A stretch of DNA of 56,798 bases from positions 1-56,798 of the forward strand of contig CANPXG010000008.1 of NCBI GenBank assembly GCA_947585795.1, in the 5' to 3' direction. Of the stretch, positions 35,600-44,533 are shown in pieces. Position numbers and translations under genes: made by a program. Source of the stretch: an uncultured Clostridia bacterium (GTDB lineage: Bacteria > Bacillota > Clostridia > UBA1381). Each line of letters starts with the position of its first letter. Within the stretch, counting starts at the first letter, position 1. Below the pieces are notes generated by a model. It worked only from the letters and a program-made list of their open reading frames with translations, was not told the origin of the DNA and searched no databases.

Positions 35600-35628
35600 T
35601 TGAAAAAATTGACGAATTGTGTTAGAAT
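35600..35628 (+). promoter_or_regulatory. Promoter of the ClC channel gene; fixes its start
   Basis: TTGAAA, 17-bp spacer, TAGAAT. The -10 box overlaps the ATG at 35627, which rules out the longer coding frame and leaves TTG 35666 as the start. Confidence 0.7.
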
Positions 35629-35665
35629 GAAATATGTACAATACATTTACGGAGGGGCGATTTCG

Positions 35666-36931
35666 TTGATAAAGCAAATAATCATTTTAAAAATCAAATC
35701 AGCGCTCGATTACCTGACCGTATTTTTTAAATGGACGTTTATAGCCGTGATAATCGGCGCGGTCGGAGGCGCGGTCGGCGCGCTGTTCCACGTCAGCGTT
35801 ACGCGCTCAAACGAGCTTTTTACGCGTTACGATAAGCTGATACTCCTTCTGCCGCTTGGCGGTCTTTTGATCGTGGCGATGTATAAAAAAACCAAGATGC
35901 TCGGCAACAAGGGTACGGACAGTATACTCGCGTCGATACGCGGCGATAATGACGTGCCGTTTGTGCTCGCGCCGCTTATATTTATAAGCACTGTCGTGAC
36001 ACACCTTTTGGGCGGAAGCGCGGGACGTGAAGGTGCGGCGCTTCAGCTCGGCGGAAGCATCGGTACGAGTATCGGCAAGCTTTTCCGTCTTGATCAAAAG
36101 GATATGCACATGGTCGTTATGTGCGGTATGAGCGCGCTGTTTTCGGCGCTGTTCGGTACTCCGATAACGGCGGCGTTTTTCGCGCTCGGCGTTACGAGCG
36201 TCGGTATAATGTACTACTCGGGACTTGTTCCGTGCCTTATGTCCGCACTTGCGGCGTACATGGTGTCGCTTATCGCGGGCGTGGAGCCGACATTTTTACT
36301 CATATCGTCCGTGCCGAGTGTGTCCGTGGTGACCGTGCTTCAGACGATACTGATAGCGGCGCTCTGCGCGGAGCTTAGTATAATATTTTGCACAGTCATG
36401 CACTACACGGCGCGGTACATGAAAATATGGTTTAAAAATCCATACCTGCGCGTGATAGTCGGCGGACTTGTAATAGTCGCGCTCACGTACCTTACCGGCA
36501 CGCGCGACTATAACGGTTCGGGTATGAATATCATCGAGGACGCGGTGACGTTCGGTAACGCCAAGGGCTGGGCGTGGGCGCTTAAAATAGTGTTTACCGC
36601 GATCACGATAGGCGCGGGGTACAAGGGCGGAGAAATCGTTCCGACGTTCTTTATCGGCGCGACGTTCGGCTGCGTCATAGGTGGACTTATCGGAATGCCG
36701 GCGGGCTTTGGTGCGGCTGTGGGAATGATCGCGATGTTTTGCGGCGTGCTTAACTGCCCCGTCGCGTCGCTCATACTCAGTATCGAGGTTTTTGGCTCGC
36801 ACGGATTTATACTTTTCGCCGTCGCGGTCGGTATAAGCTACATGCTTTCCGGCTATTACGGTCTTTACGGAAGTCAGAAGATAGTCTACTCAAAGCTTCG
36901 CGACGAGTACATTAACGCCGACACAAAATAA
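35666..36931 (+). CDS. ClC-family chloride channel/transporter
   Basis: A 421-residue membrane protein with ten or more hydrophobic helices. Ion-path signatures are GGSAGREGAALQLGGSIG (the GREGP-like motif has Ala in place of Pro) and GGEIVPTFFIGATFGCVIG near the second selectivity region. The first motif region usually has GSGIP; here the matching part reads LLPLGGLLIV. This resembles prokaryotic ClC exchangers, including members related to the fluoride type. Anion specificity cannot be assigned. The start is TTG 35666 with GGAGGGG about 9 nt upstream; upstream ATGs fall in or before the promoter. Confidence 0.9.
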   Translation: MIKQIIILKIKSALDYLTVFFKWTFIAVIIGAVGGAVGALFHVSVTRSNELFTRYDKLILLLPLGGLLIVAMYKKTKMLGNKGTDSILASIRGDNDVPFVLAPLIFISTVVTHLLGGSAGREGAALQLGGSIGTSIGKLFRLDQKDMHMVVMCGMSALFSALFGTPITAAFFALGVTSVGIMYYSGLVPCLMSALAAYMVSLIAGVEPTFLLISSVPSVSVVTVLQTILIAALCAELSIIFCTVMHYTARYMKIWFKNPYLRVIVGGLVIVALTYLTGTRDYNGSGMNIIEDAVTFGNAKGWAWALKIVFTAITIGAGYKGGEIVPTFFIGATFGCVIGGLIGMPAGFGAAVGMIAMFCGVLNCPVASLILSIEVFGSHGFILFAVAVGISYMLSGYYGLYGSQKIVYSKLRDEYINADTK

Positions 36932-36958
36932 AATCAATAAAAACGGGAGGAAGAAAAA

Positions 36959-37801
36959 ATGATTTTGGGATTTTCGATTTATGAGCTTATAAGCCTGTTC
37001 TTTATTTACGGATTTCTCGGCTGGTGCGTCGAGGTGGCGTACTGCGGGTTGGAGTGCGGTAAATTTGTGAACAGGGGATTTCTTAACGGTCCGATATGTC
37101 CGATATACGGCGTTGGCGGAGTTATAGTCGTGGTGTGTCTTACGCCCATAAGCGACAATATTTTCGTACTGTTTGTCGGTTCCGCGATACTTACGACGCT
37201 TTTGGAGCTTGTGACCGGTTTCGCGCTCGACAAGATATTTCACGCGCGCTGGTGGGACTACTCGGACACACCGTTTAACCTGAACGGCTATATCTGCCTT
37301 AAGTTCTCGCTCGCGTGGGGACTTGTGTGCATAGGACTTATGCGGTTCATACATCCCGTTATATTCGGTCTTGTAAAGCATTTTCCGCATTTTATCGGAA
37401 TGATAATACTTATATTCCTGGCGGCGGTATTTGCTGCGGACTGTGTGATCACGGTCGTGACGATAAATAAGCTGACGAAGCGTATGAAGCTCATGGACGA
37501 GATAGCAGCTAAAATACACAGCGTTTCCGACGAGATAGGTGAGCACGTTTACGAGGGTACGGTGAAGATAATACATAAGGGTGAGGAGATACGCGACAGC
37601 GAGAACGTGCGCGAGATAAAGGAAAAGTACGAGGAGAGCGTCGAAACGCTTCGGGAAAAGTACGCCGCCGCGGCGAACGAGCGCCACGTTTTTCAAAAGC
37701 GTATTTTAAAGGCGTTCCCCGATATGCGCTCGCATAAGCATAACGAGCAGCTTGACGCGCTGAAGGAGAGCGTAAAGAAAAAACAGAAAGCAGATAAGTA
37801 A
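36959..37801 (+). CDS. CmpB-type putative ABC-transporter membrane protein (long paralog with coiled coil)
   Basis: A 280-residue paralog of the protein at 22118. The shared signature is FLGWCVEVAYCGLECGKF, RGFLNGPICPIYGVGG and ARWWDYSDTPFNLNGYICL. About five helices (1-165) are followed by a charged, helical C-terminal part (~170-280, rich in Glu/Lys/Arg) that the short copy lacks. Function is unknown. It follows the ClC gene by 27 bp behind GGGAGGAAG, so the two are probably co-transcribed. Confidence 0.85.
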   Translation: MILGFSIYELISLFFIYGFLGWCVEVAYCGLECGKFVNRGFLNGPICPIYGVGGVIVVVCLTPISDNIFVLFVGSAILTTLLELVTGFALDKIFHARWWDYSDTPFNLNGYICLKFSLAWGLVCIGLMRFIHPVIFGLVKHFPHFIGMIILIFLAAVFAADCVITVVTINKLTKRMKLMDEIAAKIHSVSDEIGEHVYEGTVKIIHKGEEIRDSENVREIKEKYEESVETLREKYAAAANERHVFQKRILKAFPDMRSHKHNEQLDALKESVKKKQKADK

Positions 37802-37803
37802 AT

Positions 37804-37837
37804 AAAAAAAGTCTTGGAGGTTTCCAAGACTTTTTTT
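37804..37837. terminator. Bidirectional terminator
   Basis: AAAGTCTTGG-AGGTTT-CCAAGACTTT with A and T runs, between convergent genes. Confidence 0.85.
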
Positions 37838-37846
37838 GTGCTTTGT

Positions 37847-40800
37847 TTAATTTACGGTTTTCGTGTCGATAGGCTGACCGTTATTCAGGTTCCAAAGGAA
37901 TGCGCGCATATTCGATGTTTTTTCGGTATCGGCGAACGCGTTGACCTTTAATAGCGACTCGCCGCCACCCTGCTGTATGTTCTTTCTGTCCAGTTTTACC
38001 GATTTGAGCGCGCCGTTTTCGTAGGAGGCGACGATAAGCGCCATGTTTGCCGAATGTATTGTGCCATTTTTGACAGCTGCGCTTACGGAACCGTCGGTGT
38101 TGACCGTGACGGAGCCTTCGGGCTCTGTGGGAATGTCCGACGGGTCGAACGTCTGCGGCGTGACAAGACTTTCACCCTTTTCCTCAGCTCGTTTTTCTTC
38201 GTTTTCAAGTGCGGTGAGTTCGGCAAATCTCGCTTCAACAACGATGTCTTTATCTTCGATATCACTGTAATTTACCGTGATTTTATTATCCGTAGGTGTA
38301 ACGGCTTTGCTGCCCACCATGACAGATTCAACGCCGTAGCCATCGGACGGCGTTACCGTAAGCGTTACGCTTTCGCCCTCTTTGAGGCTTATAAATTCAC
38401 TGTCCGTGTCGGAGGTGACAGAGCCGCCGTAGCTCGATGATACGAGTACTTGCTTTGTGTCCTCCACAGCCGCGCCCTCGTCAAGCTCGACCGCCGCTAC
38501 CGCGAACGGACTGAACGAGTTGCATAGTATAACAAGACCGTAACGCGTGATCTCGCACGGTATCTCTTCCACTTCGATCGTATTTCCTTGAGAGTCCTTT
38601 TTGAAGTGGTAAGCCTTGAAGGTCACGCCCTCGTCGTCGGGACCGTAGGGGTAGGGGAAGCCCATGCTTATTCGCACGGACTGACCTGTTTCGACGACTT
38701 GACATTTGCAAAGTGTCAGCGCGATGTTGTAGGTGCTGCTGCTTAAAACCTTGTCAACGTTCGTTTCGGGACTTTCTTCTATGAGGTCGTTCATCGTCTT
38801 GTCCTGCGACGCGTCCGTTTCCGACACGACGAGCGTCATTCTGTGCGTAAGGTCGCCGTCAACGCTGTTACCTTGAGCGTCCTTCCAGCCGTTTGTCGAA
38901 AGGTCGCTGTTTTCCATAAGCTGCGGCTTCGCGAACACGTTCCAAAAATATCCGCGCGAACGGTACGCGCATACGGCGCAGCCGTGCGCCGCGTGGTACA
39001 CTATCTCGTTCGGTGTTTTTTGACTTATTTTACCCTTTAAGGAGTTGAGAGTGATTTTATATATAATACAGTCGCCCGCCCACAATTCCTCGGGACGGAA
39101 GTCAAACCGTACCGTGCGGTCGCCGTCGAACACGGCGTTTTGTACCACAATGTCTTTCCTGACGTTGCCGAGCGCGTCATTACGGGCGAAGTCCACAAGC
39201 TCGACGGTAAAGTCCTCGCCGTACTTAAGCGGCATTTCCGTGCCCGCAGCGCTTGCTTCACCGGCCGGTACAAGCGGCTGATCGTACACGACCTCGCACT
39301 TATACGTGCTGCCGACGGAAAGTCTGCCCGTCTGAGATGGCGTGGCTTTTTTAATATACGGCGGAGCCATATACGTACCCTCGGGGTTGTGCAAAAGTCC
39401 CGTCTGACCTTCAAGTAAGAGTGGATCGCCCTTGTAGTACTGATATTCAAATTCTTTTCCCGTATAATCTTCCTTGCTCGGCGGATCGGGTATCTGCGGA
39501 GTTTCGGGGATCTTCTGACCGTCGTACCAGTGACCTATCGGCGGTATGTCCGTAACGGCAAATTCCGCGTATGTAAGGTGCCACGCGGGGAAGAGAGTGT
39601 AATTTTCGGTTTCAAACTCAACTCCCTGCCCGTCGAAAAGACCTGTGTCGGCGTAAACCCAATCCTTAAAGCCCGCCGTGCTGCCGTCCTCGGTACTTGT
39701 TCCGTAAAGCTTTACGAGAATGTACATACCATCCTCTTTCGCTGCTCTTTCATATCCCTTGCCGTTGTAGCTTACCTTGTAAGCGGGCATGGGCCCCGCG
39801 TTCGGATCGGTGGAGGCGTTTTTGGAATATTCCACCTCAAGACCGTTCAGCGAATATACCGTGTCGTACCTCGTGCCGCTTATTTCGAGCGCGGGGTACG
39901 TAAACTCAAACCCGCACTCCGACATTTCGCCGCTTGGCACGTGCTGGCGGTCCATCTCGTCCGCGCCGACCATAAGGTACTCGCTGCTCTCCCGACCGCT
40001 TGTGACGTTATTGTTATTTTTCACGATAGGATCGTCAAATGTGGAATCCACCGCGTACCACTTATTGCCGTCACTTTCGTCGATCCTCACGTAATTCCAC
40101 ATATGAAGCTCCGGCGTGTCTTTCGTGTGCATGTAAACGCCCTGTACAAGCACGCATGGAACGCCGGCTCTGTCGAGAACCGTCTTTAACGCGCGTGAAT
40201 AGCCCTCGCAAAGACTTTCCCGCGCCACAAGCGCGCCGTACGCCGTCCTCACGTGACCGATATTTTCTTCTTTACACCTGTTCGGCTCGCTTTCGCTCGT
40301 CGTGTCAAGCTTGTAAATTGTGGCGCGTATAAGCGTGTCGTGAACGTAGGTGATGATTTTTTCCGCCTCCGTCTTTTCGCGCGCGCTCTCCTCGGTGCTG
40401 TTGTCGCTGCGAAGCTCGTCTATCGTGTACACCGTTTTATCGTCCGTGGCGGGGCTGCTTCCGCTTTCGGTATTGCCGTAATTTTCGTCAGATGCCGCGT
40501 CCTTGGCATCCTGTGCCATTTTGTCCGCCGCTTTGTTTAATTCTTTTTCCGCCGCCTCTACGCCCTCTTTTGACGTAAAGCCCTGCCTGTAATAGCTCGC
40601 GCTTCTGCCCGTGCCGAGAGTCGCGGTGTACGTGCCGTCCTGCTTTTTTCTCACGACGATACTGAGTTGGTCAAAATCAACGTAAAATACCTCGGGAAAA
40701 TCGGCACAGAACGCGTCGCGCGCCGCGCCGTATGTGTTTAAAAGAGTGTTGTCGCCGTGGGCGTAAGCGTCAAGCTGTTCTTGCGTCACAACGCCGTTGT

Positions 40801-41065
40801 CGGTAAGACTGTACTCGCCGCTGCCCGTTTTAAACGTGCCGTTTTCGTACATTTTTGCCATAGCGTTGTAAAACTTTTTCGCCTCTGTCGTAAGCTGGTC
40901 GTAAAAATAGATAAAGTGCTTCGCGCCGTTCGCGTCTGTTTCCCAGTGACCGCCCGTAACGTCGGGCGCGGACACCTCGAACGCCGCGTCCGATATAAAC
41001 GGCGCGCAAAGCATGGTAAGCGACAATATTGCCGCGATCGTTTTTTTAAATTTTCCTTTGCTCAT
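37847..41065 (-). CDS. Large secreted transglutaminase-like multidomain surface protein
   Basis: A 1072-residue exported protein. It starts MSKGKFKKTIAAILSLTMLC with a signal peptide ending near SDAA. I choose ATG 41065, directly preceded by GGGGAGGAC, over a frame extended to 41185. A transglutaminase-like domain (about residues 260-400) shows the triad: Cys in RESLCEGYSRAL, His in PELHMWNYVRI, Asp in WYAVDSTFDDP. A long region of beta-type segments follows. A bacterial-repeat (InlB B-like) unit begins SSSYGGSVTSDTDSE and contains VTPSDGYGVESVMV, and the C terminus carries RAFLWNLNNGQPI. There is no LPXTG or SLH anchor. Confidence 0.8.
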   Translation of the reverse strand: MSKGKFKKTIAAILSLTMLCAPFISDAAFEVSAPDVTGGHWETDANGAKHFIYFYDQLTTEAKKFYNAMAKMYENGTFKTGSGEYSLTDNGVVTQEQLDAYAHGDNTLLNTYGAARDAFCADFPEVFYVDFDQLSIVVRKKQDGTYTATLGTGRSASYYRQGFTSKEGVEAAEKELNKAADKMAQDAKDAASDENYGNTESGSSPATDDKTVYTIDELRSDNSTEESAREKTEAEKIITYVHDTLIRATIYKLDTTSESEPNRCKEENIGHVRTAYGALVARESLCEGYSRALKTVLDRAGVPCVLVQGVYMHTKDTPELHMWNYVRIDESDGNKWYAVDSTFDDPIVKNNNNVTSGRESSEYLMVGADEMDRQHVPSGEMSECGFEFTYPALEISGTRYDTVYSLNGLEVEYSKNASTDPNAGPMPAYKVSYNGKGYERAAKEDGMYILVKLYGTSTEDGSTAGFKDWVYADTGLFDGQGVEFETENYTLFPAWHLTYAEFAVTDIPPIGHWYDGQKIPETPQIPDPPSKEDYTGKEFEYQYYKGDPLLLEGQTGLLHNPEGTYMAPPYIKKATPSQTGRLSVGSTYKCEVVYDQPLVPAGEASAAGTEMPLKYGEDFTVELVDFARNDALGNVRKDIVVQNAVFDGDRTVRFDFRPEELWAGDCIIYKITLNSLKGKISQKTPNEIVYHAAHGCAVCAYRSRGYFWNVFAKPQLMENSDLSTNGWKDAQGNSVDGDLTHRMTLVVSETDASQDKTMNDLIEESPETNVDKVLSSSTYNIALTLCKCQVVETGQSVRISMGFPYPYGPDDEGVTFKAYHFKKDSQGNTIEVEEIPCEITRYGLVILCNSFSPFAVAAVELDEGAAVEDTKQVLVSSSYGGSVTSDTDSEFISLKEGESVTLTVTPSDGYGVESVMVGSKAVTPTDNKITVNYSDIEDKDIVVEARFAELTALENEEKRAEEKGESLVTPQTFDPSDIPTEPEGSVTVNTDGSVSAAVKNGTIHSANMALIVASYENGALKSVKLDRKNIQQGGGESLLKVNAFADTEKTSNMRAFLWNLNNGQPIDTKTVN

Positions 41066-41115
41066 AAAATGTCCTCCCCAATTATGCTTTAGCGGATAAT
41101 ACGCTCCGCCCCTGA

Positions 41116-41145
41116 ATTTTATCATGCGGACAAATTCCGCGTCAA
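41116..41145 (-). promoter_or_regulatory. Promoter for the transglutaminase-like surface protein
   Basis: Minus strand: TTGACG, 18-bp spacer, TAAAAT, about 50 nt before ATG 41065. Confidence 0.6.
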
Positions 41146-41216
41146 TACGATATATAAAATTTAAAAATTGTGTAATAAATGTCACATTTAAGCGTGCACT
41201 TTAGCCAACCGGTGTA

Positions 41217-41245
41217 TTGACAACCGTATGTAGTTATGATAAACT
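41217..41245 (+). promoter_or_regulatory. Promoter for the condensation-carrier-adenylation cassette
   Basis: TTGACA, 17-bp spacer, TAAACT, 50 nt before the ATG at 41296. Confidence 0.6.
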
Positions 41246-41295
41246 TTATGTAGGAATATATTGGCAATCGGGACGTAAAAAACAGGAGGAATATC

Positions 41296-42705
41296 ATGGA
41301 GAAAGTAATAGGAGGCATTAAACGCGACTGCTACCCCATTACCGAGGCGGAGCTTTTGCATTTGTACACGATGTCGTTCAGTCCGACGCAGGAGATCGTA
41401 AACCTCGGTACGGGGCGTTACCTGCAGATGGATATAAATATGTCGCTTCTGCGTGAGGCGCTGAACCGCGCGGTGTCGCGCTGTGAAACTATGCGCCTCA
41501 GGTTTTGGAAGGAGCCTGAAACGGGACAGATTTGGCAGTACGTTATGCCGTACGAAAACCAACACTTCGAGTACTACGATTTCTCGGATATAAGCGAGGA
41601 AAAGGCGCACGCAATTCTCGACGGGTGGACGAGTCAGCCGTTCGACACGTTCGGCGGCCCGCTTTCGCGTATCGTGCTCGTGTCGATGCCCGACGGCTAC
41701 AACGGCTATTACATGAACGTGCATCACGCGACGATGGATGCAGCGTCGATCATCACGTTTAACCGTGACGTTATGGATATATACTGCAGCCTTATGTACG
41801 ACCTTCCTTACCCCAAGCCGATGACGTCATATATAGAGGCGGTAAAGAAGGATATGGAGTACCTTGCCGGCTGTAAAAAGAAGGAAGCCGACGACAAGTA
41901 CTGGGCGGAGCAGCTTGCGCGTCCCGAGCCTATATACACCGACTTTACGGGACCCGGACGCTTGCAGACGCAGCGGCGTGAAAACAACAACCCCAACCAG
42001 CGCGCGGGACTTCTTCTCTCGCGTGACGCGGCGGGCAGCACCGTTACGTATGCTCTCGACGTTGACTCGACGAAAAAGCTCGTTGACTTCTGTGAGGAAC
42101 ACGGCTACCCCGTAAGCGTTCTGTTGCTGCACGGTCTGCGCACCGTTTTGTCGAAGTTTAACAACAACGAAAAGGATATATGTATAAAGGACTTCGTCGC
42201 AAGACGTTCAACGGTGCTTGCCAAAAAGTGCGGCGGCGTGAGAATGCACTGCATGACGCTTCGCACGATCGTCGAGCCGGACAACACCGTTCTCGAGTCG
42301 CTTGACATTATAGACAAGGCGCAGAACGATTTGTTCAAGCACTCCGAGTACGGTCCGATGACGTTCTACAAAAATCAGCGTGAAACGTACGGTTACGCGC
42401 CGCGCGGCGGTTATGAGAGCGTCGGCTTCACGTACCAGCCGGCGACGCTCAAGAGCATTGCGCCGTACCTTAAGGGCATACCGTACAAGAATTTTTGGTA
42501 TTCAAGCGGTAAGCAGCCGCAGGCGTTCTATCTCACGGCTATGCACCGCCCCAACGACGGCGGTCTGAATTTCCATTTCGGTTATCAGAGCGATGTGGCT
42601 ACGCCGCAGGAGATCGAGTTCCTGTACTACTACCTCGGACGCGTGCTGTTTAGAAGTATCGAAAATCCGAACGCGACGGTTCAGGAAATTATGGATATGG
42701 TTTAA
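41296..42705 (+). CDS. Free-standing NRPS-like condensation-domain protein
   Basis: A 469-residue protein with the two-lobed condensation/acyltransferase fold. The active-site HHxxxD is H143-H144-A-T-M-D148, with YYMNVHHATMDAASI around it. Other condensation-type features are the N-terminal YPITEAELLHLYTM segment and a C-terminal sheet region. In NRPS pathways this domain joins an acyl or aminoacyl group on one carrier to an amine or alcohol. Here it is a single protein, not part of a megasynthase. The ATG follows AGGAGGAAT. A carrier protein gene begins 22 bp later. Confidence 0.88.
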   Translation: MEKVIGGIKRDCYPITEAELLHLYTMSFSPTQEIVNLGTGRYLQMDINMSLLREALNRAVSRCETMRLRFWKEPETGQIWQYVMPYENQHFEYYDFSDISEEKAHAILDGWTSQPFDTFGGPLSRIVLVSMPDGYNGYYMNVHHATMDAASIITFNRDVMDIYCSLMYDLPYPKPMTSYIEAVKKDMEYLAGCKKKEADDKYWAEQLARPEPIYTDFTGPGRLQTQRRENNNPNQRAGLLLSRDAAGSTVTYALDVDSTKKLVDFCEEHGYPVSVLLLHGLRTVLSKFNNNEKDICIKDFVARRSTVLAKKCGGVRMHCMTLRTIVEPDNTVLESLDIIDKAQNDLFKHSEYGPMTFYKNQRETYGYAPRGGYESVGFTYQPATLKSIAPYLKGIPYKNFWYSSGKQPQAFYLTAMHRPNDGGLNFHFGYQSDVATPQEIEFLYYYLGRVLFRSIENPNATVQEIMDMV

Positions 42706-42727
42706 TTATGTAAGGGAGGATATAAAA

Positions 42728-42952
42728 ATGCTGGAACAGTTAAAAGAGCTTATAATGAATTACGTCGAGGTCGACGAAAGCGAGATCGTGCCGGAGGCGC
42801 GTTTTTCGGAGGATTTGGGATTTAACTCGTACGATTTTATGTGCATGCTCGGCGACATCGAGGACGAAATGGATATAGAAATAGACGAGGATAAGGCGGC
42901 GGCAAGCAAAACCGTCGAGGAATTGATGAATTATTTGGAGGAACAGAAGTAG
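42728..42952 (+). CDS. Acyl/peptidyl carrier protein
   Basis: A 74-residue acidic carrier protein. The phosphopantetheine attachment Ser is S34 in EDLGFNSYDFM (the usual DSL is NSY here). It also has the helix II/III pattern IEDEMDIEIDE. It stands between a condensation domain and an adenylating enzyme, so it presumably carries the activated acyl or amino acid between them. The start is ATG 42728 behind GGGAGG. It differs from housekeeping AcpP by the NSY motif and by its context. Confidence 0.92.
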   Translation: MLEQLKELIMNYVEVDESEIVPEARFSEDLGFNSYDFMCMLGDIEDEMDIEIDEDKAAASKTVEELMNYLEEQK

Positions 42953-42968
42953 AAAAGAGAGGTATACC

Positions 42969-44489
42969 ATGTTTTCACGCGACAACATAAAAAATATGCG
43001 CGATCTTGCGTACACGGCGGCGGAGCGTTTTGGTGATGAAACGTTTATCCGTACCCGCGACAAGAAAGAGTTTACGGACAGGACCTTTAACGAGTTTAAG
43101 CGCGACGCGGACGCTGTCGGAGCGTGGCTTGAGGAAACGTTTCCAAGCAAGGTCCACGCCGCGCTTTTCGGCGCGACAAGCTATGAGTTCGTCGTGTCGT
43201 GGTTCGGCGTTACGACGAGCGCGAACGTTGCCGTGCCGCTTAACGTGTCGAACGACGCGGCGGCTCTCGCGGACGAGATAAATCGCTCCGACAGCGAAAT
43301 TATATTTCTTGACGAGCGCCGCGAGGACTGTATTGACGAATTAAAAAAGCTTTGTCCCAAGGTCAAGTGCTTCGTTCATATGAGTGGCGAGCATGAGGGT
43401 ACGGTTTCATTAAAGTCCATAACCCAAAAGTACGGCGGTAAAGCGCCCAAGCGCGAAATAGACGCAAACTCCGTGGCGGCAATCATATTCACGTCCGGCA
43501 CGACAGGTCAGAGCAAGGGCGTAATGCTTACCCACGCGAATTTTGCCGACAACGCGACGTGTGAGCCTGATCTCGGCTACCACGGCGACAAGCGTCTTAC
43601 GCTTCTGCCGATACATCATATTTTCTGCTTCACCTGCGACATACTTTGCACGCTTTGGTACGGAAGGCTTTTATGTATAAACGATTCTCTTATGCGTATT
43701 CCGAAAAACCTTAAAGCGTACAAGCCGGTACAGACGACGTTTGTGCCGATGATCGCCGCGTCGATACTTAACAAAATGCGTCAGGAGGCGAAGAAAAATC
43801 CCGACAAGATCGCCGTCGGCAGGGAAATGTTTGGCGACGAGTTCAGCATACTTTACGCGGGCGGAGCGTATTTAAGCCCCGAGATAATAAAGGGATATAA
43901 GGAGTTCGGTATAGAAATAGCGCAGGGTTACGGTATGACCGAAACGACCTCGCGCATAAGCACCGGCGTTAAAAACTGTCCGTACCCCGAGTCGGTCGGC
44001 AGGATAATTCCCGGCTGTGAGGTAAAGATAGTGGACGGTGAGATATGGGCAAAGGGACCGTCCATCATGAAGGGATATTACAAAAACCCCGAGGAAACCG
44101 CGAAGGCGCTTACCGAGGACGGCTGGCTCATGACGGGCGACTTGGGTTACGTAAAGGATAATTACGTGTTCATAGTGGGACGCAAGAAAAACCTTATCAT
44201 ACTCGACAACGGTGAGAACGTGTCACCGGAGGAGCTTGAAAACAAGTTCGCGATGTGCGAGCCGGTGAAGGAGATCGTAGTGTACGATAAGGATAAGGTG
44301 ATCACGGCTGAAATTTACCCCAATCCCGACTACGAGTTTACCGACGTTCGCGCGGAAATTCAAGCGGAGATAGACAAGGTGAATGGCACCCTTCCCGCGC
44401 CGAAGCAAATACACGGCTTGGTTTTGAGGGACACAGAATTTGATAAAACAGCCTCGAAAAAAATAAAAAGAAACTCAATCACAAAATAA
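42969..44489 (+). CDS. AMP-forming acyl/amino-acid ligase (adenylation enzyme)
   Basis: A 506-residue ANL-superfamily enzyme. The P-loop core IIFTSGTTGQSKGVMLTH lies at about 172-189. It continues with AQGYGMTETTSRIS, ELWMTGDLGY-type LMTGDLGYV, VGRKKNLIILDNGENVSPEE, and a C-terminal catalytic Lys region DKTASKKIKR. It activates a carboxylate as the adenylate and loads it onto the carrier upstream. The substrate is unknown; sequence style is closer to long-chain acyl ligases than to standard amino-acid A domains. It ends the three-gene cassette, which has no thioesterase, phosphopantetheinyl transferase or exporter nearby. Confidence 0.92.
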   Translation: MFSRDNIKNMRDLAYTAAERFGDETFIRTRDKKEFTDRTFNEFKRDADAVGAWLEETFPSKVHAALFGATSYEFVVSWFGVTTSANVAVPLNVSNDAAALADEINRSDSEIIFLDERREDCIDELKKLCPKVKCFVHMSGEHEGTVSLKSITQKYGGKAPKREIDANSVAAIIFTSGTTGQSKGVMLTHANFADNATCEPDLGYHGDKRLTLLPIHHIFCFTCDILCTLWYGRLLCINDSLMRIPKNLKAYKPVQTTFVPMIAASILNKMRQEAKKNPDKIAVGREMFGDEFSILYAGGAYLSPEIIKGYKEFGIEIAQGYGMTETTSRISTGVKNCPYPESVGRIIPGCEVKIVDGEIWAKGPSIMKGYYKNPEETAKALTEDGWLMTGDLGYVKDNYVFIVGRKKNLIILDNGENVSPEELENKFAMCEPVKEIVVYDKDKVITAEIYPNPDYEFTDVRAEIQAEIDKVNGTLPAPKQIHGLVLRDTEFDKTASKKIKRNSITK

Positions 44490-44492
44490 AAA

Positions 44493-44533
44493 ACAGGGGA
44501 CACTAAATTTAGTGTCCCCCTGTGCATTTTTTA
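44493..44533 (+). terminator. Terminator after the condensation-carrier-adenylation cassette
   Basis: GGGGACACTAAA / TTTAGTGTCCCC perfect arms, extended by CAG/CTG, and followed by GCATTTTTT. Confidence 0.85.
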
